A stretch of 64,000 bases of DNA from Gnetum montanum (lineage: Eukaryota > Streptophyta > Gnetopsida > Gnetales > Gnetaceae), in contig MNCI01006679.1 in assembly GCA_015680685.1 (NCBI GenBank), forward strand, positions 66,034-130,033. The letters run 5' to 3'. The notes under the pieces were generated by a model that was not told the origin of the DNA, did not search any database, and saw nothing but the letters and a program-made list of their open reading frames with translations. A program made the position numbers and the translations under genes. Position 1 is the first letter of the stretch; each line of letters opens with the position of its first letter. Below, one piece after another: positions 36,552 to 45,859 of the stretch.

Positions 36552-37000
36552 CGCCGACATAGTAAATGGTTCGAGGTGGGTTTTGAAAGCAGGTGCCCAT
36601 GTGACAGGAAAAAAACAATGTGTTGTATAAGTGATAGCACTTATACTCAGGCATCTTCCAAATCTAGCTTAAGCATCTCAGACTTTTTGGACACTGGTTG
36701 GAACCTTTTTCCTACATGCCCCTGATTGACCCATTAGTCAAAAATTTTAGAATACCCTAGTTTGCTCTAGGAAATAGGGCTTCTGTGATTGTGGTTGTTG
36801 TCTCTGCCAATAAGTGTGATCAAACGATCACACTAAAATGCTAGAGGAGAAACTATAGGAAGTCCCATGCACCCTCCCGAAACCAGACCACCTACTGCTC
36901 CACACGTGCATGGGGAGAAGGGACATTAGCCACTAGTATGCTAAGGCAACACAGGACTTCCACAATCTCCAAGACAATCAGGATGGGCCTTAACATGACC
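36552..37000 (-). pseudogene. Exon resembling FCP1/NLI-interacting-factor phosphatase
   Basis: Within the antisense gene. On the minus strand one frame reads ILIVLEIVEVLCCLS, then WFREGAWDFL-FLL-HFSVIV-SHL with stops in the gaps, AETTTTITEALFPRAN and GILKFL. In HAD-type FCP1-like phosphatases the order is LVLDLDxTL, then RPG-EFL-F----F-V-VWSS. The hydrophobic strand plus motif I position and the RPG/VWS block appear in the right order and about the right spacing. The catalytic DxD is EIV here (36961-36969), so it would be inactive. The same exon in A2 reads IVLEIVGVLCYL and VWSHLS. This is a pattern-based suggestion. Confidence 0.4.
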
Positions 37001-38083
37001 CTACATAATGAAGCATTAGCCATTAGCACAATGTATGAGCAAAGTTTACACGTAGCGTAGTGTAATCCTCTGATTACATATAGCATAGCATGTCATTTTC
37101 ATTGCATGTAGTGTAGCATGATTTTTCAATCATAAAAAAATAAAAATAAAATAAAAAAAACACACACAAACAAAAAAGAAAAAAATAAGCCTTGTAGCAT
37201 AGCATAGTCATCAAACCTCAAACAATGCAACTACACTTAGATGACACGTAATATAGCAACTGAACATGAATAGGCAAACATGCAACACAACATTATGGTG
37301 ACCATGGAAATATGGCAAACTTAGCAAAAAAGAAAAAAAAAACAAATTCAGCAACGTAGTGGTGTTACAGATTCAATAGTGTAACAAGGCGATAAACCTA
37401 AAGACATTACGATGTACAGGCATGCTGTAATAAAAACATTTCAAAATGTAGACAAGTAAGAGTTCACTGTGTTACAACCGTTCCAACCATACTTTGGCTA
37501 TACAAAATAATTTGTGCTATACTACGTTAAACACATGTCTCATTTGTCAAATCTCATAGACGACCAAACCCTCCTAAGGGCGACGTGCTATGCTAACCAT
37601 GCGCTAAGTTGTCTACACTTGCCCAAACGCCCATGACAAGGCAGTCACAACAATGGTAGCCAAGGCGATGCTGCATGCAGCGATAGAAAAATGTCCATAT
37701 AGCTGCTATGGCCAACCAGCAATGGTGGCAGTGTAGCAGCCAAAACGGTGACCAAAAAAAGTGGCAAAAGATGCAGATTTCAACAATAACAATTCCAGAA
37801 GTCTGAACAACAAAGGTAATGTAATAACTTATCAAGCAGACGAAGTGTCCTCCCACACTTCAACACATGCCTAGGTCAGGTGCCCCAAAGTGTCCTTTAC
37901 TTCATCCACCTTAGCAAGTCCTCAGTGCTTACGTTCACCTTTAGGTGCCATTGCTTCACTTTCAAATGCTATCGAATGCTACGCTACATTGTTTTGCTTT
38001 CTCTTGGAACGATCGCGCTACACTCTAGATATGGGTTCTATGCTCTGACAATGAAAATGACAAGTTTACTAAGGGTAAACCCC

Positions 38084-38091
38084 TATTTATA
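38084..38091 (-). promoter_or_regulatory. TATA box of antisense gene (A1)
   Basis: TATAAATA on the minus strand followed by GGGGTTTACCC, about 130 bp upstream of ATG 37951. The A2 copy has TATAAATA in the same context at 52557-52564. Confidence 0.6.
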
Positions 38092-38269
38092 GTTGACACG
38101 GTGAAAAGAACTTGCCATTTTTGCACCTTGAGTAATGTGGAATGCCCCATATAGCGTAATACTTTCATGTCATAAACTTGCGATAGCATAGCATTCTTGC
38201 TTGCAAATAGGTGGGCCCAATCAAAAATTTTGTCCCACCTTAAATTAGCAACCTACCTATATAGAGCCT

Positions 38270-38595
38270 ACATGCAATGGTTTGCAAAGACCTTAAACTA
38301 GTGACATTTTACAAAGCCTACTTGTTAGCAGTCCACAAAGACCTTAAACTAGTAATGTTATCCACCAACCTGTTAGTGGTCTATAAAGACCTTAAACTAG
38401 TAACTTTACCTTTACACCCTATTAATGGTCCTTCTTGACCTTAAACTAGCATTTCTAGCACCCATTTCACATTTTAGACTAGATTTCTCAATGTTACGGT
38501 CCACAAAAATCTTAAACTAGCAGAGTTAATGTCAATTGCATGTTTGAACCCGCTCACGGTCTACCAAGACCTTAAACTAGTAACTTGCAAACTTG
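38270..38595. repeat. Hairpin repeat block left of A1 pol
   Basis: Six diverged units sharing GGTCYRCAAAGACCTTAAACTAG, spaced about 40-70 bp apart. Each contains an inverted repeat GGTC-N6-GACC (for example 38554-38567). Related to the 30-bp units at 42190-42500. Confidence 0.8.
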
Positions 38596-38699
38596 GCCAT
38601 ATATTTGATGATCATTGCATGTTTCATTATTGCTTTGCAAATATTTATTATTATGCACTATAGCTACAAATAGGTATCACTTGACCGAGCTTCTTCTTA

Positions 38700-39830
38700 T
38701 TGTGGCAAGTTGAACAAGATGGCCATGCAGCGTGATCTACACTCACTTTTAACCTTGATAGGTACTCATGGCAAGCTTGTAAGATATCTAAACTTAGAGT
38801 TGATAGACTAGGATTCATCTACTGATAACACTATAGCATCCTTGGAAACGTCCCTAGATTGGCCCAAACATTTGGTTCAGGCCTTAGACTTAGTGGTCGG
38901 GGATGTGACCAAGGACCCTCTCATTGAAGTACCAATAAAGACATCCTAGGGAAAAATAAAGACACTAAAACTAAGTTCCCTCCTAGATCAACATATGCAA
39001 AAAGATGTATCCAGAGTCCGTTAAGACAACATCAAAGTATTCGCATGGTCTTACAATGACATGCCGGGTTTAGACCCATGGCTAATACAACATAACATTG
39101 TATTGGACCCACGTGTCAAATCAGTTAAACAAAAGGCTCAAAAAATTAAACTAGAAATCGCATTAGCTGTACGTGATGAAATCACTAAGCTATACTAAGC
39201 AGGTTTCATTCACGTAGTTGATTACTCAGAGTGGGTATCAAACATTGTTGTGGTCTCTAAGAAAAATAAGAGGAATATGAATTTATATAGATTCCCAGGA
39301 TCTAAACAAAGAAATGATTAAAGATGACTTCCCACTACCAAGTATTGATCAACTTATCGACACTATGGCTGGTCATGCTTTACTATCCTTCATGGATGGG
39401 TTCTCGGGCTACAATCAAATTTGCATAAATCTAGAGCATCAGTTAACAACTACATTTATGACCCGTTGGGGTACCTTTTGTTACACTATGATGGCCTTTG
39501 GTTTAAAGAATGTTGGAGCAACTTATCAATGAGCCATGACCTACATATTTAGTGACTACCTCCTAGAGAGACTAAACAATTACATGGATGACATAGTAGT
39601 CAAGTCTAAGACAACGATTGATCATCCCATGGATCTAGATGTAGTCCTGACATGTTTTCATAGGCATGACTTGTGCCTTAATCTAAAGAAGTGTGTTTTT
39701 GGCGTAAAAACCAGACTCATGCTAGGGTTTGTAGTATCGAAGGCTGGAATATGAGTGGACCCTAACAAAGTTAAGGCCATTGTTAACCTAGCACCTCCTA
39801 CTAACCTTAAATAATTGCATGGGTTTCAGG
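38700..39830 (+). pseudogene. Tat-type reverse transcriptase, broken (element A1)
   Basis: The reading starts near 38720 without any gag or protease. VFAWSYNDMPGLDP near 39040 is the usual Tat pre-RT block; IALAVRDEITKLY-stop-AGFI and YSEWVSNIVVVSKKN follow, then DDFPLPSIDQLIDTMAGHAL, LSFMDGFSGYNQI, TTFMTRWGTFCYTMMAFGLK and the catalytic box YMDDIVVKS (YMDD at 39581-39592). CVFGVKTRLMLGFVVS ends the thumb. Two long open pieces (39314-39532 and 39536-39754) are separated by one stop. Most stops are single transitions from sense. This is the best-preserved RT in the window. Confidence 0.9.
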
Positions 39831-40450
39831 GTAGAATATAGTTCATTAGAAGATTTATAGCAAGGTTGACTGACAAGTTACACCCCATGCAACATTTACT
39901 AAAGAAGGGGGTTAACTTCGAGTGGACAACACAGTGCCAACAAGCCTTTGATGACTTAAAGAAAGAGCTTTTACACCTCCAAAATTTTTACCCATCATAG
40001 AGGAATAATAATTTCTACATCGACCTTGCTACCTTGGACACATCCATCGCAAAACTATTATGCGAAAAAAGAGAAGACGGCTCTGAAATCCCAGTCTATT
40101 ACTTGAGCCATGCATTGATAGCATATGAAGCTAAATACAACGAAGTGGAAAGGAATTGTCTCTCCTTAGTGTTTGCACTAAAAAAGTGGATATACTACCT
40201 ATTCTATAGCCAAGTGAACATTATATGCAAAAGCAACATACTTTGGGCTATCATGAACAACTTATACGAAAGTAGCAGGATAGCTCGATGGAATGTAATA
40301 ACAGCAGAATTCGATTTACAGTATGTAGTCCAATCGTCAATGAAAGGACAAGAGATAGTTATGCAACTTGCAACCTCACCCATTGACAATCAAGTAACCA
40401 TAGAACTAGAATTACTTGATGAAAATGTTAGCAGTATCAACCTTGTGCCA
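39831..40450 (+). pseudogene. Retroelement RNase H of A1
   Basis: After the connection segment (FIRRFIARLTDKLHPMQHLL, FEWTTQCQQAFDDLKKELL), a 154-codon open frame at 40034-40498 covers the RNase H core: NFYIDLATLDTSIAKLLCEK, GSEIPVYYLSHALIAYEAKY, NEVERNCLSLVFALKKW. It continues through VNIICKSNILWAIMNN, ESSRIARWNVITAEFDLQYV. The first Asp region and the Glu of the NEVER helix are visible. The frame is open to the start of the second RNase H. Confidence 0.85.
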
Positions 40451-40980
40451 TTGAATTTCAAGGCCATTTTTCATTTTGACGATGTATCAACCACGTGAGG
40501 TGGTAGTGTTGCTGTCATAAGTAGATTCCCCTTGGGGGAGATGCAACCTTTTGCTTACCACTTCACGATCCTTTGTATGAACAGTGTAGCTGAGTATGAA
40601 GGACTCCTTAGGGGCCTCTTAGTAGCTCAAAAATTAAAGATCCAACATCTAGCAGTCTGAGTTGACTCTCAACTTGTCGTCAACCAAATCATTGAAGTCT
40701 ATGCCTGTAAAGCTTCACACTTATAGCCTTACTATGATTTGGCCAAAAACTTGTTGAAACAGTTCACCATGATAGACATCCAGCATGTGCCATGCAGTGA
40801 GAACACCGTAGCTGATGCCTTGGCTATGCTAGAGTTAAACGTGCTGCCACACCTATTTGCAACTCTACCTACTTTAATAACAGAATGCACAGACCCTATC
40901 ATCCAAGCAGTACACATGGCCTCCGTAAGTGCTACGAATTCCCAAGAGTGGTACACTAACGTGAAAGCCTACCTATAGCA
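40451..40980 (+). pseudogene. Archaeal-type second RNase H (aRH) of A1
   Basis: A second RNase H follows the first: AIFHFDDVSTT (first Asp strand), GGSVAVISRFP, AEYEGLLRGLLVAQKLKIQH (the E-A/E helix), VDSQLVVNQI (third Asp), VPCSENTVADALAMLE (fourth Asp). A dual RNase H with this archaeal/plant-type domain is the hallmark of the Tat lineage of Ty3/gypsy. Three stops interrupt it. It lies directly before the integrase. Confidence 0.85.
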
Positions 40981-42175
40981 TGGTGAATCCCCACATGGCT
41001 TGACATCTGCCCAAAGGGATGCAATTCAGAAGCAAGCACAATAGTATGTCCTCATAGGAGATAACACCTTGTGTAAACGCTCCTTTGATGGAATACTGTT
41101 AACTTGCATTGGTGGGGAGGAGGCACAAAAACTCATTAGCAAAGTCCATGAAGGACTATGTGGAGGACACATAGCTTCCAGGGCCATGGAAGCTAAGATA
41201 AGATGCCCAAGGTATTATTGGCCTTACATGGAATGAGATTGTTTTGCTAAAGTCAAGACGTGTGACATGTACCAATGTCACGCAAACCTGATACACGTGC
41301 CACCTACTGAGTTTCACCCTACGCAGATCACATGGCCATTCCAATGATGGGGACTAGATATCATAGGACCTATAACACCTAAGTCTTCCACTGAACATAG
41401 TTTCATCATTACTGCCACCGAGTACTTTACGAAGTGGGTAGAGGCTATCCCCCTTAGGAAAACTACATCTCAACAGGTTTGCCACTTCATCTTAGATAAC
41501 ATCGTAACAAGGTTTGGTCTTCCCATGACTATTGTGACAATGGGCCATAGTTTAGTAGTGGAGAAACTAGAACCTTTTGTAGCAACCTTGGCATTAAGTA
41601 ATCTTTTTCATTGCCATATTACCCACAGGCTAACAGTCAGGTAGAAGCAACTAACAAGGCCATCATCATCTTGCGTAAAAAAAGGCTTAGTAATAGTAAG
41701 AGGTGATGGCACGAGCAAATCCTCTATGTGATGTGGGCCTACCATACGATGTGCAGGATAGCTACAGGTAAGACTCCCTATAGTCTAGTTTATGGATCTA
41801 AAGCATGAATTGTAGGTACCATCACTAGGGATGATCCTTTTGAGCATCGTGAATGAAGCCCAAAATAATGAGTCAAGGATCATCGACCTTGACTCCCTGG
41901 AGGAAGAGCATGCACAAATACTGGGTTGCATCGAATGGTATCAAGACAAGCAGCAGAAAAAGCATCATGTAAACCTACATCAATGGCCGATCAAAAAGGG
42001 TGACCTAGTTCTCAAGGCTGTCCGTGAGCATGTAGAAAAGTTTTCGGCAAACTAGAAAGGTCCATTTGTAGTCACAAAAGCCTACAAGAATGGAGCCTTC
42101 AAACTAGAAGACATGGATGGTAGAGAGTTTGCAAATCCTGTGAACCCCTTATAGTTGAAGCCATACTACATCTAA
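40981..42175 (+). pseudogene. Integrase of A1, broken
   Basis: The zinc-binding domain reads HEGLCGGHIASRAMEAKIR, CPRYYWPYME, KTCDMYQCH (41145-41283). The core has WGLDIIGPITP (first Asp) and FIITATEYFTKWVEAIPLRK. The usual TDNG block reads IVTMGHS, so the second catalytic Asp is deleted (around 41535), and the following segment through the Glu is frameshifted. The C-terminal part (41831-42175) has EEEHAQILGCIEWYQDKQQK, KKGDLVLKAVREH and the GPF block KGPFVVTKAYKNGAFKL. No chromodomain follows. This element could not integrate on its own. Confidence 0.88.
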
Positions 42176-42189
42176 GGTAGAAGCAAGGT

Positions 42190-42500
42190 AAGCATCGATA
42201 GTCCACTACGACTATAAACTGGCATCCACAGTTCGCTATGACTATAAACTGACATAGATAGTCCGCTATGACTATAAACTAGGACAAATAGTTCACCATG
42301 ACTATAAACTAGCACAGAATGTTTTCTATGATGTTAAATTAGCATAGACGGTCTGCTATGACCTTAAAGTAGCCCATCCACCATCCGCTACGACGATAAA
42401 GTAGCACAAGGGTCTGCTAGGACCTTAAACTAGCACATTGTGGTCTGTTGGAATCTTAAAATAGTACATCAGATGGTCTGCCAATATCCTAAACTAGGCT
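42190..42500. repeat. 30-bp hairpin repeats right of A1 pol
   Basis: About ten tandem units of roughly 30 bp with consensus AGTCYGCTATGACTATAAACTAGCACAGAT split over the unit, each with an inverted repeat: TAGTC-N6-GACTA in early units, GGTC-N6-GACC in later ones (42349-42362, 42412-42425). Confidence 0.85.
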
Positions 42501-43922
42501 CGTAGCTCAATGTCCCCAACTTGCATCCATGACCATTCAAACAAGTGAGCGTGCATAGTGTCGACACGGGGTGGAGCGTTGCAATTCTAGAATGTAGTTC
42601 ACAATGATAAGAAAGCATCCTCTAGAATGTATGTGATGCCACTACCCCTAGCATGTTGCTAATCCTCCAGAGATGTTGTCTGATATCTTGCTAACCTTCT
42701 AGAGCTACCACTACCATAGCCTGTCACCCTGGTTGTAGCTTCCATTGTCAACATCTACTGCTGGAGTCCCAGCACTATTGTGGCCCAGCCACAAGGTCGC
42801 TATCCTCTAGTCCCTACCCTCATCCAAGCTGAAAAGAGGTTCAACTATTGGGCCTCTCACCTTATAGCTGAACTGCATGATGTTTTCCTTGGGTAGGGAC
42901 TCCTAAGCACTCGCATCGCCACAACTCCTAGCCCTCTCAATGCTAGCCCCTTCATCCTATCACTGTTAGAACCATTGTCGGCCTTCCTGCTTTAGACATT
43001 GCATGTGTCAGAAACAGTGCCTATCACTCTAGTGATGTCTAAAGCAATTAAGACCTTTTCCTAACTACATTTTATGGTTACATTTCGCTAGTCTTCTTTC
43101 TATTGTGCTTGCAAGATATGAGCTGAGATGGCATCGGTTAGAGATGCATTTCACTAGGAGGACAGGACACCACATTGTTTTGAGGTGACCACTCTAACTT
43201 AGCTAGTTGGGAGTGCACATCCTATCCTTTATCTTATCCTTTGTCATCTCGTTTCTCACACTCATAGTTTCCCTTTTCACATCTCTTTTACAAGCTTTCT
43301 TGACATGTGTAAATCCCTCCCATATGCTCAACCACAAAGTCCATGATGCGCATAATTCAACTCACCACATGGGAAGCATTTGTAGGCAGGTCAAAACCCC
43401 ATATGGATGTAACACAACTCATCCCGGGGAGGAAACACCTATCTTGCAACAATAAGGTTGTTTGCAAATGAACCTGGTGAAATAGAAAAAGCAAAGCGCA
43501 AAAGTGTAACAGAGCTCAAAAAATAAAAATAAAAATAAACAGAGCTTAAAAAAAAAGAAAAAAAAAGAAAAGAGAGAAAAAGAGCGTGTGTCCAAAGCAA
43601 ATGGCACACCAGTTGTTTCATAATGACCCTCTCCAAGCATTTCGATGAGAGGTTAGAAGCCAGCAAAAGAAAGATGTTCACGCATGCTAATTCCCTCACA
43701 AGAACTCTGACGAGGGACCATGCTACATTTCATATTTCCTTTGCTTGAACCTATTCCCTCAAGCCCACTCTTCCCCTTTCCCCTGCACAACTATCTTGTT
43801 ACTCCAAACCATAGCAAAGAAACATCTGAGCAACCACTAGAGAGTGATGTTCGTGGCTTTTCCTTCATAGTGTTTCGTATCCTTTGTCGATGTCTATTGG
43901 GTAGGTGGATTCTCCATATGTC
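42501..43922 (+). other. 3' internal region of A1
   Basis: Aligns with 53380-54745 of A2 over its full length. A plus-strand ORF at 43207-43455 (82 codons, hydrophobic start MGVHILSFILSFVISFL) has an 80-codon counterpart at 54083-54325 in A2; an overlapping Lys-rich frame is also shared, so it is unclear which, if either, was coding. Confidence 0.5.
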
Positions 43923-43938
43923 AACAAAGAGGGGCCAG
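43923..43938 (+). promoter_or_regulatory. Polypurine tract of A1
   Basis: AACAAAGAGGGGCCAG directly before the LTR start TGAAACACC; A2 has the same element at 54747-54760. Confidence 0.8.
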
Positions 43939-45726
43939 TGAAACACCATAAAATTTTAGGACCCTCATGCTTTAGTAGGGTCTTGGAATTTAGGAAAGGA
44001 CTTCCACAAGTGCATCATCATGACAGTCCAGCAAGAAAATGTAGGCACTGAGGTTGAACTGTCCAATCTAGCAAGTTTTCTATCTCTAGAGCTAACAGGC
44101 CTGATGGACTCTCCGGCCTACCCAATTGGACAATTGATCCGACTGACAGTCTACCTAGAAACTATGCTAGGAGTTGCCAAAAGTGTTTGGGATGAGCAAA
44201 ATAGTTCGGCAAGTTTTCTAGTGAAGAAGTATGCTATGCTATGCTATGCTATGCAGCGTAGCAAGCCTTGAAAGATAGTTGCTCAAGCATCCAAGTGCGA
44301 ATTGACAAAGTGATTGCAAAGACAAGTTAGGATCCAGTCAACGCAAGGTGCTATGCTATTCTACGTTATGTAGTGTAGCATAGCGTAGCAAAGGAAGAGT
44401 AGAAAGCCCATCATGCTGAGTGATTCCAATAAGAAAATGGCACTTTGATAAGACTTCAGCCTCCAAAACTCCTTGCCCCACTTAGTCCTCAGGCCTTGAG
44501 CAAAGCTTTTTGCTAAAAAATGGTGAGTTAAATAAGGAAGCGTGATATGCTATCTACTATGCTATGCTATGCTACATAGCGTAGCAACAACAAAAAAAAC
44601 TGTAGAAGTGTTTCAAAAATGAGTTTAGCAAGTTTAAGGGCTTCTCGACATAAAGGACAAAAGTTGTAGTTGTTAGCATGACTAAGCCTCAGACAAATGC
44701 TTTTTAGCTCCAACATAAATTTTAGTCAAGATCGGTAGCTACGCTATGCTACGCTATGTAGCGTAGCACAGCATAGAAAGCAGCCACTTACACTACGCCA
44801 ATGTGCTCGATAGCGTGAGTAGTGCAACATTGACATGGAAGCATCAAGACATCTTTGGGTAACTCTAGGACTTGTTGATACCAATCTTCCTCACTCTATC
44901 ATGTCCTTGGTGGAATCAGCAATTTTACTTCAGTTTGCAAACCACTGGTCAGCATCTAAAACATTGTTCCTACGCTTGACCCTACTTGTAAGGGTAGGGA
45001 AGACATAGTCCTAAAGCATAGGCTCCATTTTGCTTATGTTGTTAGCACACTGGATCTCAGCACATGCATTTCCGATGGTATGGTCACAGTGTAACAAATT
45101 TTGCATCCAACATTGCACACCTACACGGTATGGGCATGTTAGCACCTTGTGGGGTCTAGGACACGTGGCATCCAGACCACATTTCTCTCTTGCTCCTGGT
45201 CCTATAAATACCCCAGAAACCAACACTCAAAGCATTATATTTTTTTGCATTGGCAAGAGAAATTGGCTTATTGGCTTTTCACATTGGCTGGTTAGCTTCT
45301 TGATTGGCTTCTTGGCAAATAGAGTTGGATTTTTGGTGTAGTTGGCTTTCAAAAGGCATAGTTGGCATTTTTCTTGAGCATTCTAGTTACCTNTTCAAAC
45401 AAGGCAAAGAATCAAATCCGTGACCTTGGGGTGGTGCACTTTCTCACCCAAGTTTGTTTTGCTATTTTCTCATTATAATCATTGTTTTGCAACATTTTTG
45501 TCATCTTGCATTTATTGATCATTGATTTATTTTACATGTCTCACTTCTGAAACAAACGTTTACGTAAGGTTAAGATACACCGATTAAGTCCCTGTCTAAT
45601 TGACCAGACCGTTTAGGGCACCCCGCTTCTATTTCTCTCTAGCACGGCCCTTGCACGGATCCGGGGTTAAACTGTTTGCTTGGAAACCTCTCAGTGTTCC
45701 AGCCACTAATGTTTTCGGTTGCTACG
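43939..45726 (+). mobile_element. 3' LTR of Tat element A1
   Basis: About 1,788 bp, homologous to 24304-25197 (first half) and 54761-56624 (full). TATAAATA at 45203-45210 marks the promoter, followed by a run of TTGGC-containing sequence (45247-45370). The end is set by alignment with A2 and by TGGTG at 45727-45731, which matches the five bases before the 5' LTR. Palindromes of the GCTACGC type occur near 44230, 44349, 44547 and 44747. An N lies at 45393. Confidence 0.85.
44747..44768. repeat. 22-bp palindrome, 10-bp arms
   Basis: TGCTACGCTA, two bases, TAGCGTAGCA. The identical 22-mer occurs at 55375-55396 in the A2 LTR at a different LTR offset, so it is a mobile or amplified motif within the LTR. 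Confidence 0.9.
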
Positions 45727-45731
45727 TGGTG

Positions 45732-45859
45732 TTTCATCTACCCCTAGTGATATATGTAGTCAGGAATCATGTTAAAACATTGACCAAAGAATGGTGGTTT
45801 TTGTAGATTTTCAGTGTTCTTGCTTTGCTTATCACTTTGGAAACCTCAACAACATGTAT
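45732..45859 (+). pseudogene. Right flank of A1 insertion, C-terminal coding fragment
   Basis: Directly after TGGTG the plus strand reads FHLPLVIYVVRNHVKTLTKE then WWFL and a stop at 45806. It is in frame with MFLGVLSAIVFQLLV left of the A1 5' LTR. The remainder to 45859 is AT-rich. It is the other half of the locus into which A1 inserted. Confidence 0.35.

Larger units (their letters stand above)
34007..38092 (-). pseudogene. Antisense multi-exon gene inside Tat element A1
   Basis: A minus-strand gene running against the element's pol. A TATA box lies at 38084-38091 and ATG at 37951 starts MAPKGERKH. Later exons, with good GT/AG ends, are about 37000-36552 (FCP1-like segment, donor GGTGAGT), 36458-36260, 36172-35066, 34948-34538 (acidic), 34453-34316 and 34228-34007 (cut by the junction with element B). 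The exon at 36172-35066 includes EVTVIASKNNKTNLFFKYGE, EVEETQFWLYNEATTMLVHN, VYPIFHALAFPKMLSQGK and NGTHYNWAKHLYKGMQSEM, a pattern like the extra ORFs of plant gypsy elements (Transposase_32-like). The 34948-34538 exon has repeated EERAP/EEEAP units. A2 carries a second copy. Stops and an N at 36313 show it is a pseudogene here. Exon limits are inferred. Confidence 0.6.

Noticed and set aside
43439-43699. Minus-strand Phe/Leu-rich ORFs
   Set aside because: Complement of an A-rich tract in the A1 3' region; the corresponding A2 frame differs.
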